Source of the DNA: Treponema sp.
GTDB lineage: Bacteria > Spirochaetota > Spirochaetia > Treponematales > Treponemataceae
Direction of reading: 5' to 3'
Assembly (NCBI GenBank): GCA_017421145.1
Contig: JAFOTA010000098.1
Span: 1-6,523 of the forward strand
Length of the DNA: 6,523 bases
Under the pieces are notes generated by a model that was not told the origin of the DNA, ran no database searches, and saw only the letters and a list, made by a program, of their open reading frames with translations. Shown in pieces: positions 1 through 5,205 of the stretch (position 1 is its first letter; each line of letters starts with the position of its first letter). A program made the position numbers and the translations under genes.

Positions 1-495
1 GTAATCGACTTCACATCAAAGACCGGATGCGACTCTCTTGCAATCTCCATCGGAACTTCACACGGAAGATGCAAGTTCACACCGGAGCAGTGCACACGCC
101 GTGATGACGGAACTCTTGTCCCGCCGCCGCTTGCATTTGATGTTCTCGCCGCAATCGAAAAGCAGCTCCCTGGATTCCCAATCGTTCTCCACGGTTCATC
201 ATCAGTTCCACAGCAGTATGTAAAGGAAATCGAGAAGTACGGTGGAAAGATTCCTAACTCAGTAGGTATCCCGGAAGAGCAGCTCAGAAAGGCAGCAAAG
301 TCAGCTGTATGCAAAATCAACGTTGACTCAGACGGCCGCCTTGCAATGACAGCAGCAATCCGCCGCATTTTCACAGAGCAGCCTGATGTGTTCGATCCAC
401 GCCTTTATCTTGGACCGGCACGTGAGGAACTCAAGAAGATGTACATGGACAAGAACGTGAACGTCTTCGGTTCAGCAGGACACGCAGCAGACTAA
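1..495 (+). CDS. fba: Class II fructose-1,6-bisphosphate aldolase, C-terminal 164 residues (5' end outside window)
   Basis: The open frame runs from base 1 to the TAA at 493-495, so only the C-terminal half of a protein that is usually about 330 residues is present. The enzyme is cytosolic and cleaves fructose-1,6-bisphosphate to dihydroxyacetone phosphate and glyceraldehyde-3-phosphate, and runs in reverse in gluconeogenesis. Visible motifs are GCDSLAISIGTSHG (His at residue 21 of the fragment, a Zn ligand in this family), IVLHGSSSVP (His 64, a second Zn ligand) and KINVDSD (residues 105-111, the phosphate and substrate-binding loop). The tail ends GSAGHAAD. The first Zn ligand and the catalytic Asp should lie upstream of the window. 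From family knowledge, the LHGSSSVP, KINVDSD and DPRLYLGPARE motifs resemble the subgroup shared by some bacteria and amitochondriate protists such as Giardia, not the E. coli FbaA type. The stop is followed 17 nt later by the terminator stem, so this is the last gene of its unit. Confidence 0.93.
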   Translation, partial: VIDFTSKTGCDSLAISIGTSHGRCKFTPEQCTRRDDGTLVPPPLAFDVLAAIEKQLPGFPIVLHGSSSVPQQYVKEIEKYGGKIPNSVGIPEEQLRKAAKSAVCKINVDSDGRLAMTAAIRRIFTEQPDVFDPRLYLGPAREELKKMYMDKNVNVFGSAGHAAD

Positions 496-512
496 GAACC
501 GCTAAAAAAAAC
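494..512 (+). repeat. Intergenic GAACCGCT motif, copy 1
   Basis: The sequence AAGAACCGCTAAAAAAAAC begins within the aldolase stop codon and leads directly into the terminator stem. It shares the exact 8-mer GAACCGCT plus an A-run ending in AC with the segment just after the pgi stop (2560-2580). A GAACCTCT variant lies ahead of the RNase gene. The A-run also serves as the A-tract of the bidirectional terminator, so part of the similarity may be functional convergence. No function is assigned. Confidence 0.4.
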
Positions 513-551
513 GACCGGCCAATCTTTTTAAGGGTTGACCGGTCTTTTTTT
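504..551. terminator. Bidirectional Rho-independent terminator between convergent genes
   Basis: A 12-bp stem (513-524 with 533-544) has one C/A mismatch and one G/T wobble and closes a loop of 8 nt. On the plus strand it is followed by seven T (545-551) and serves the aldolase gene. On the minus strand the eight A at 504-511 become a T-tract, so the same hairpin can end the convergent small membrane-protein gene that stops at 578. Confidence 0.9.
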
Positions 552-577
552 GCTTTGTTTTCAGGCAGATTCCAAGC

Positions 578-826
578 CTACCACTTCTTTCCCATAATCA
601 GACGGACTACGGCGATAACTATTACGGTTCCTCCGATTCCGATCAATATGCTGATAATCCAGTTTCCGTTGAGCTTGAATATGCTCGCAATGCCGGAACC
701 CACCGCACCTCCGATTATTCCGAGAAGTGCGTTCATCCAGAACCCGTGCTTGCTTTTCATTATGAGACCAGCAAGCCATCCGACCAAAGCTCCGATCAGA
801 ATAGTGCTGATGATTGTCCAAATCAT
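578..826 (-). CDS. GlsB/YeaQ/YmgE-family small membrane protein
   Basis: This 82-residue, very hydrophobic protein has three predicted membrane helices at about residues 4-23, 31-50 and 56-77. Glycine-rich patterns LIGALVGWLAGLIMK and NALLGIIGGAVGSGIA match the transglycosylase-associated (Pfam Transgly_assoc) family of inner-membrane proteins. Those are typically 80-90 residues and often induced by general stress, and their molecular role is not established. The start is an ATG at 824-826 preceded by a strong Shine-Dalgarno TAAGGAG (834-840) at 7 nt spacing. That supports this frame over the longer overlapping minus-strand frame. The gene is monocistronic: it is divergent from pgi, carries its own extended -10 promoter, and shares the convergent terminator with the aldolase gene. 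A stress-related role is an inference from the family only. Confidence 0.85.
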   Translation of the reverse strand: MIWTIISTILIGALVGWLAGLIMKSKHGFWMNALLGIIGGAVGSGIASIFKLNGNWIISILIGIGGTVIVIAVVRLIMGKKW

Positions 827-880
827 TTTTTCGCTCCTTAAATAAACTCCTGGTGAATTTGATGTAAAAATGCTGATGAT

Positions 881-909
881 TTTTCACTTTCCTTAATAAA
901 AATTATAGC
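881..909 (+). promoter_or_regulatory. Weak candidate promoter for pgi
   Basis: TTTTCA (881-886) and TATAGC (904-909) are 17 nt apart and each match consensus at 4 of 6 bases. A start near 916 would give a leader of about 49 nt and keep the pgi Shine-Dalgarno AGAGG (954-958) in the transcript. The pair overlaps the opposing extended -10, so the two promoters could compete. The region is so AT-rich that chance matches are likely. Confidence 0.25.
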
Positions 910-931
910 ATATTTATTTATTTTTTGCTAA
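902..931 (-). promoter_or_regulatory. Candidate sigma-70 promoter (extended -10) for the small membrane-protein gene
   Basis: Read on the minus strand, a perfect TATAAT (902-907) is preceded by TGC, giving the extended -10 form TGCTATAAT. A -35-like TTAGCA (926-931) lies 18 nt upstream and matches consensus at 4 of 6 bases. Transcription would start near 895, giving a leader of about 68 nt ahead of the ATG at 826. A second minus-strand TGATATAAT (946-954) overlaps the pgi Shine-Dalgarno but has no convincing -35, so I treat it as weaker. Confidence 0.55.
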
Positions 932-942
932 ATTAATAGCAA
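925..942. promoter_or_regulatory. Perfect dyad TTGCTA-N6-TAGCAA in the divergent promoter region
   Basis: Two perfect six-base arms, TTGCTA (925-930) and TAGCAA (937-942), flank AATTAA. After one mismatched base on each side, three more T/A pairs extend the symmetry (921-923 with 944-946). The left arm overlaps the candidate -35 of the minus-strand gene, and the site lies in the probable pgi leader. It could be an operator for a dimeric regulator or a small leader hairpin. No regulator is identified. Confidence 0.4.
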
Positions 943-964
943 TAAATTATATCAGAGGCATTTC

Positions 965-2557
965 ATGGCTACAATTTCTTGGAACAATTTGAATAAACTG
1001 GCCAGTTTTAAGGAACTCAAGGAGTTCAAGGATTCCGTATCCCTGGCAAAGGTTCTTTCCGGCGCGGCAGGTGTGAAGCGTGTCGCAGAATTCTCTATCC
1101 CTATGGGCGGAGGTCTTGTTTACAACTACGCTGCAAAAAAGATTAACCGTCAGTTGATTTCAGCATTCAAGAAAATCGTAAAGGAAGCCCAGCTGCTTGA
1201 AAAATACGAGGCGCTTTACAACGGAGAGATAATCAACACCGGTGAAAAACGCATGGTTCTCCATCAGCTTACCCGCGGACAGCTCGGAAAGGATGTCATC
1301 GTGGACGGCGTGAACAAGCGCAGCTTTTATGTGGAGCAGCAGAAAAAAATCGCCGATTTTGCATCTTCCGTACACTCAGGAAAGCTCGTGAACGAAAAGG
1401 GCGAAAAATATACGACGGTCTGCCAGATTGGAATCGGTGGCTCTGACTTGGGACCGCGCGCAATGTACCTTGCTCTTGAAAACTGGGCCAAGGCGAACAA
1501 CAAATTCAAGATGGAAGCGCATTTCATTTCAAACGTCGATCCTGACGACGCCGCCGCAGTGCTTGATGCAATAGACGTTTCCAAGACGATTTTCATTCTT
1601 GTTTCAAAAAGCGGAACGACTCTCGAAACTCTTACAAACGAATCGTTCGTAAAGAACTACCTCAAAAGAAAGGGACTTGAATCAGCAAAGCACATGATTG
1701 CCGTTACAAGCGAAACTTCACCGCTCGTAGGAAACCCGGATTACATGGCCGCTTTTTTCATGGATGATTTCATCGGCGGACGCTATTCTTCAACTTCGGC
1801 TGTAGGAGGGGCGATACTCAGCCTTGCATTCGGCCCGGATGTTTTCGCAGATTTCCTGAAGGGCGCTGCAGAAGAAGACAAGCTTGCAACGGAAAAGGAC
1901 ATTACCAAGAACCCTGCACTCATGGATGCATTGATCGGTGTGTTCGAGCGCAACATCCTGAATCTTCCTTCAACCGCAATACTTCCTTATTCACAGGCAC
2001 TTTCAAGATTCCCTGCCCATCTCCAGCAGCTTGACATGGAATCAAACGGAAAGAGCGTCAACCGTTTCGGAAAGAAAATCAACTACGTTACCGGCCCCGT
2101 CATTTTCGGAGAACCGGGAACAAACGGACAGCACTCGTTCTATCAGCTTCTGCATCAGGGAACCGACATCATTCCGCTCCAGTTCATTGCATTCCAGAAA
2201 AACCAGAAGGGAAGCGACATCACAATCAAGGGATCCACAAGCCAGAAAAAGCTCTGCGCGAACGTCGTGGCACAGATCGTTGCATTTGCACTCGGAAAGG
2301 ATGACGAAAACCCGAACAAATTCTTTGCCGGAGAAAGACCTTCAAGCCTGATTTACGGAAAGGAAGTCAATCCTGCATCCGTCGGTGCTCTCCTTGCACA
2401 CTATGAGAACAAGGTCATGTTCCAGGGATTCCTTTGGAATATCAACAGCTTCGATCAGGAAGGCGTGCAGCTTGGTAAAAAGCTTGCCACTGCAGTTCTT
2501 TCAGGCGAAATGTCTGGCGCACTCAAAGCATATGCCGATCTTTTGATCAGTAAATAA
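965..2557 (+). CDS. pgi: Glucose-6-phosphate isomerase
   Basis: This cytosolic enzyme interconverts glucose-6-phosphate and fructose-6-phosphate in glycolysis, gluconeogenesis and the link to the pentose phosphate pathway. The 530 residues are close to the roughly 550 of E. coli Pgi, so the gene looks complete. Two SIS domains are visible: IGIGGSDLGPR (155-165) and the phosphate-binding SKSGTTLET (214-222) in the first, and DFIGGRYSSTSAVGG (268-282) opening the second. Catalytic residues by alignment to family motifs are R273 in GGR, E359 in QLDMESNGK, H390 in GEPGTNGQH, and K505 in the C-terminal signature NSFDQEGVQLGKK. That signature has Gln 502 where most family members have Glu (GVELGK). 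The ATG start is preceded by AGAGG (954-958) at 6 nt. The gene is alone in its transcription unit, with a divergent gene upstream and its own terminator downstream. Confidence 0.97.
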   Translation: MATISWNNLNKLASFKELKEFKDSVSLAKVLSGAAGVKRVAEFSIPMGGGLVYNYAAKKINRQLISAFKKIVKEAQLLEKYEALYNGEIINTGEKRMVLHQLTRGQLGKDVIVDGVNKRSFYVEQQKKIADFASSVHSGKLVNEKGEKYTTVCQIGIGGSDLGPRAMYLALENWAKANNKFKMEAHFISNVDPDDAAAVLDAIDVSKTIFILVSKSGTTLETLTNESFVKNYLKRKGLESAKHMIAVTSETSPLVGNPDYMAAFFMDDFIGGRYSSTSAVGGAILSLAFGPDVFADFLKGAAEEDKLATEKDITKNPALMDALIGVFERNILNLPSTAILPYSQALSRFPAHLQQLDMESNGKSVNRFGKKINYVTGPVIFGEPGTNGQHSFYQLLHQGTDIIPLQFIAFQKNQKGSDITIKGSTSQKKLCANVVAQIVAFALGKDDENPNKFFAGERPSSLIYGKEVNPASVGALLAHYENKVMFQGFLWNINSFDQEGVQLGKKLATAVLSGEMSGALKAYADLLISK

Positions 2558-2559
2558 TT

Positions 2560-2580
2560 AGGGAACCGCTGATTAAAAAC
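2560..2580 (+). repeat. Intergenic GAACCGCT motif, copy 2
   Basis: The segment starts two bases after the pgi stop and reads AGGGAACCGCT, then GATT, then AAAAAC, running directly into the terminator stem. It shares GAACCGCT with copy 1 (494-512) and AGGGAACC[G/T]CT plus AAAAAC with the minus-strand copy 3 (5078-5095). The four-base GATT insertion distinguishes it from the other two. Confidence 0.45.
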
Positions 2581-2623
2581 AAGAGATGCCCGGAAAGCAC
2601 GTTCTTTTTGGGCATCTTTTTTT
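2581..2623. terminator. Rho-independent terminator for pgi, possibly shared with the convergent membrane-protein gene
   Basis: AGATGCCC (2584-2591) pairs perfectly with GGGCATCT (2610-2617). The stem continues inward through two G/T wobbles and GAAAG/CTTTT-type pairs to a loop of about 6 nt at 2598-2603. Seven T follow (2617-2623) on the plus strand. On the minus strand the hairpin is followed by a shorter T-tract (complement of 2576-2580). It may therefore also end transcription of the gene that stops at 2635. Confidence 0.85.
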
Positions 2624-2634
2624 AGAGCTTTCAT

Positions 2635-3078
2635 TTACAGATTTTTTACCGCCGTTACAATGCACGTTGCCGCAACGAAAAAGCGTAGCAATGCGATGAA
2701 TATCTCCACGGTGGAAACTGGAGTCCAGACATTTCTGAATCCGTTTGAAGCTGAGTATACGATCGGTCCAAGGAAGGCGATGATTTCAAGGACTGCCAGA
2801 ACCGAAGCGACCACTGCGCATAATATTTTCACCCATCTTTTTTTGAATCCTGATGAAAAAATGCTTGCCGTTACGAATGCAGAAAGCAGGAAAAGCACTA
2901 TCCAGTTTATCGACCTTGCCGGCGTAAGAGGAACGAAATTTATGAGAAGTTCATTTTCTCCGCTCCCTATGGTGAACGAAACTCTTTTTGCCGTGAGTAT
3001 GATTGCAATAAGATAGAGCACGGTGAGCACCGCATTGACTATTCCTGCCGCCAGCACTTGTACGTTTCTTTTTTTCAT
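2635..3078 (-). CDS. Unrecognised four-helix integral membrane protein
   Basis: This 147-residue protein has four predicted membrane helices at about residues 8-30, 57-78, 83-110 and 122-144. The first loop (31-56) is polar (KRVSFTIGSGENELLINF) and a basic KKRW turn (79-82) separates helices 2 and 3. The N-terminus MKKRN is basic and helix 1 follows at once, so a signal-anchor reading of helix 1 is possible. I see no catalytic, metal-binding or transporter motif and cannot name a family. The ATG at 3076-3078 has a strong Shine-Dalgarno GGAGG (3085-3089) at 6 nt. That site lies in the 13-nt gap after the RNase stop codon, so the gene is the second of a tight minus-strand pair and is probably translationally coupled. 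Very basic ends and no frameshift suggest a real, expressed gene of unknown role. Confidence 0.8.
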   Translation of the reverse strand: MKKRNVQVLAAGIVNAVLTVLYLIAIILTAKRVSFTIGSGENELLINFVPLTPARSINWIVLFLLSAFVTASIFSSGFKKRWVKILCAVVASVLAVLEIIAFLGPIVYSASNGFRNVWTPVSTVEIFIALLRFFVAATCIVTAVKNL

Positions 3079-3091
3079 TTTTTTCCTCCGC

Positions 3092-5029
3092 TCATGCCTT
3101 CGTGAAATTCACGGTCAGCTCAGGAAGCTTTATGTCCGAGACTTTTACGCTTATCGTCTGGTTGAGGGACATCTTTTCGTTCACGGGGATTGCCGTTTCC
3201 ATTGCAAGTGACGGTATGCAGAACTGAGGCACTTTCTGGCTGTTGTCTATGCATACTGCTTCTCCAGTCCATCCAGGATTTTGAAGCAGGTAGACGAGCG
3301 TCCAGTGCGCGTTGCTTTTTCTTTCCGCCTTGTGTGCCGCCTGTGCGCTTTCTTCTCCTGCTGAAACCCTCAGAAGCAGTGTGTCCTTGTCGAGCATTTC
3401 CCTTCCGTCAAGGAATGCCCTGAGCTGCATGTGGGCTATGAGATCCCCGTAGCGTCGGAGCGGACTTGTAACCTGGGTGTACATTCCGATTCCAAGACCC
3501 CAGTGCATTGAAGGGCTTACTCCGACGTTTCTTTTGTGCATGCATCTGCGGAGCTTGTATTGACCGGCAAGTCCTTCCGGTATGTCGGATGGTATGGTCG
3601 GCTGATCCTGACTCACGTATGGGAAAGGTATTCCGTTCTGGAATGCGAATTTGGCAGCTCCTTCACCGGCTAGAACCATCATTTCGCGTATCATTTCTGC
3701 GCTTTCGGGATGCGTCACCGGGGTTATGGAAACATTTTTCGTTTCAGGATCCACGTTGATATGGACTTCCGGCATGGAAATCTGCGTGGAGCCGTTTTTC
3801 ATGCGCCTTTCCGCATTTTTTCTTGCGATGTCGAAAAGCGGTTTTAGTCCGGGCGAATCTTTCAGCTCGTCTGCTTCTTCATAAGAAAGCCTTTTGACCT
3901 TGACCCTGGTTTTCATCACCGTGCAGTCTTCGATGTTTCCCTCGTCGTCAAGCTTGAGCCTGAATGAAAGTGCGCGGCTTGTTTCAGTAAGACCCAGAGC
4001 ATAGTCTTCAAGTGCGTCTTCTGCGAGCATTCTTGCGGCTCCTTCAGGAATGTAGAGCGTAGAACCCCTTTCCCTTGCGAGCTTGTCAACCTGGTCGTCG
4101 GGCATTACGGAGCTTGCAGGATCGGCTATGTGCACCCAGAGGTAGGTTCCGTCAAAAGCCACTGCATCATCAGGGTCGGTTGACCATGCGTTGTCTATTG
4201 CGTATGCGGTCGAATCCACGTCCGTGCGTTCTTCATCAGGCGGCGGGGGAAGACCTTTGCTTGCTGATTTTGTCGAAAGTCCCCAGCGCGTAGGGTAGGG
4301 GTTTTTGGTTATGTTCCAGATTCCCGTTTCCAAAAGGATTTTGTGCGCGTTTTCCGGCGTTTCCTTGAAATGAGCGTCATGCATGATCTTGCTTTTTTCC
4401 GTCATGCCAAGAGCATATGCTTCGACTTCACCCATGAACTTTGCATCTTCTGGTAAAAGGCTCCTTTTTTTGAGGCGGTCTATGAAACCTTCCCTAAGCT
4501 CTGCTTCCTTTCCCTTTTCTTCCGCTTTTTGTATGATCGAATTTATTTCTTCCTGCGCCCTTGGAGTGAAAACAATCTTTCCGTCAGAAAAATCCTTTGC
4601 GCTCTGGGTAAAGAACACTGTGTTCATAAGCCCCTTGTAGAGCATGTATGATTCGTCGGCCGAAAAGCTTCCGTGGAAAAGATTTGCAATCTCTCTGAAT
4701 TCAAGCGGAGATGAAGCGGTCTCTTCGTCGGAAACCAAAAGCTCGTATGTTTCTTTTATCTGATTGAAAATTTCGTTGTCCGATGTCAGCGTGGACATGC
4801 ATTTTTCATCCGGTGCTTTTTCTGCGTTTTCAAGCACTGCTTTGAGCGATGAAGCCGGTCCTTCGTGAAGGATTGCCACGTCTTTTTCCCGTACGCTCTG
4901 TGTTCCGTAAGATTCTTTTTTGGATTGTGCCGCAGATTTGAACTCAACCGTGAATTTTCCGCCGGATATTTCCCCTGAAACAACGGCAACGTCTTTTCTA
5001 TATATTACTACAGATTTATTTTTTATCAC
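3092..5029 (-). CDS. RNB-domain exoribonuclease (RNase II/R superfamily, type lacking N-terminal cold-shock domains)
   Basis: The 645-residue protein is predicted to degrade RNA processively 3' to 5' to nucleoside monophosphates in the cytosol. The RNB core begins near residue 268. Its metal-binding cluster is D279, D285, D287 and D288 (IDNAWSTDPDDA), with the same 6-2-1 spacing as D201, D207, D209 and D210 of E. coli RNase II. YTQVTSPLRRYGD (517-529) carries the conserved arginine near the scissile phosphate. A short S1-like beta domain fills about 585-645. Residues 1-60 look like a small beta-barrel with the phrase VREKDVAILHEGP, and 80-240 are mostly helical. This resembles the cyanobacterial and Deinococcus RNase II-type proteins, which replace cold-shock domains with a winged-helix region. 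The start is a GTG at 5027-5029: an in-frame TGA lies nine codons upstream and the first internal Met is residue 78. A weak GGGGA (5037-5041) sits 7 nt ahead. Confidence 0.9.
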   Translation of the reverse strand: MIKNKSVVIYRKDVAVVSGEISGGKFTVEFKSAAQSKKESYGTQSVREKDVAILHEGPASSLKAVLENAEKAPDEKCMSTLTSDNEIFNQIKETYELLVSDEETASSPLEFREIANLFHGSFSADESYMLYKGLMNTVFFTQSAKDFSDGKIVFTPRAQEEINSIIQKAEEKGKEAELREGFIDRLKKRSLLPEDAKFMGEVEAYALGMTEKSKIMHDAHFKETPENAHKILLETGIWNITKNPYPTRWGLSTKSASKGLPPPPDEERTDVDSTAYAIDNAWSTDPDDAVAFDGTYLWVHIADPASSVMPDDQVDKLARERGSTLYIPEGAARMLAEDALEDYALGLTETSRALSFRLKLDDEGNIEDCTVMKTRVKVKRLSYEEADELKDSPGLKPLFDIARKNAERRMKNGSTQISMPEVHINVDPETKNVSITPVTHPESAEMIREMMVLAGEGAAKFAFQNGIPFPYVSQDQPTIPSDIPEGLAGQYKLRRCMHKRNVGVSPSMHWGLGIGMYTQVTSPLRRYGDLIAHMQLRAFLDGREMLDKDTLLLRVSAGEESAQAAHKAERKSNAHWTLVYLLQNPGWTGEAVCIDNSQKVPQFCIPSLAMETAIPVNEKMSLNQTISVKVSDIKLPELTVNFTKA

Positions 5030-5137
5030 TCTGATATCCCCATTTATGGCATTTCAAGGATACCTCAAAAAGATGAAGTTTTTAGAGGTTCCCTTATCTA
5101 ATATCGGAAAAAATCTGCCTGATATTCAAGGCTGCAT
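5026..5137 (-). promoter_or_regulatory. Leader region of the RNase gene with hairpin and micro-ORF
   Basis: Between the upstream terminator and the GTG start, the minus strand contains an imperfect hairpin. Bases 5085-5089 pair with 5062-5066 and 5079-5083 pair with 5067-5071, with one bulged base (5084) and a 7-nt loop; weaker pairs extend outward. Nearer the gene are a two-codon ATG CCA TAA (5044-5052) and, directly after it, ATG GGG ATA TCA GAG TGA (5026-5043), whose stop overlaps the GTG start. The only promoter-like pair I find is TTGAAT (5124-5129) and GATATT (5100-5105) with an 18-nt spacer, which is weak. Where transcription of the RNase starts is therefore uncertain. Confidence 0.4.
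5078..5095 (-). repeat. Intergenic GAACCTCT motif, copy 3
   Basis: On the minus strand this reads AAGGGAACCTCTAAAAAC. It matches AGGGAACC[G/T]CT and the terminal AAAAAC of the segment after pgi (2560-2580), and GAACC-CT-A-run-AC of the segment after the aldolase gene (494-512). Unlike those, it lies upstream of a gene (the RNase) and forms the 5' arm of a hairpin. Confidence 0.4.
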
Positions 5138-5168
5138 AAAAAAAGCGCCGCTGAATTAACAACGGCGC
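5138..5168 (-). terminator. Rho-independent terminator of the ABC ATPase gene
   Basis: On the minus strand GCGCCGTTG (5160-5168) pairs with CAGCGGCGC (5145-5153), a 9-bp GC-rich stem with one G/T wobble around the 6-nt loop TTAATT. Seven T follow (5138-5144). It lies 37 nt past the TAA of the ATPase gene. A smaller hairpin, CGGG-N6-CCCG (5185-5198), sits between the stop and this stem and may assist. Confidence 0.92.
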
Positions 5169-5205
5169 CTGCAATCAGAACAAACGGGCTTTTACCCGGC
5201 GTTGA

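Noticed and set aside
561..887. Longer 108-codon minus-strand frame overlapping the GlsB-family gene
   Set aside because: It is in a different frame, its product is charged and low in recognisable motifs, and the 82-residue frame has the strong Shine-Dalgarno and family match.
925..953. Plus-strand TTGCTA (925-930) with TATATC (948-953) at 17 nt as the pgi promoter
   Set aside because: Transcription would start near 960, after the Shine-Dalgarno at 954-958, leaving the message without its ribosome site.
2031..2351. 106-codon plus-strand frame inside pgi
   Set aside because: It is an out-of-frame shadow of the pgi coding sequence, with a Ser/Arg/Thr-rich composition and no ribosome site of note.
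3023..4640. Several plus-strand frames of 60-85 codons opposite the RNase and membrane-protein genes
   Set aside because: All lie antisense to well-supported genes, have Cys/Arg/Ser-rich shadow-like products and lack supporting start signals.
5185..5198. Small CGGG-N6-CCCG hairpin as a separate terminator
   Set aside because: It has only four base pairs and a short, interrupted T-tract. The 9-bp hairpin just downstream is the convincing terminator.
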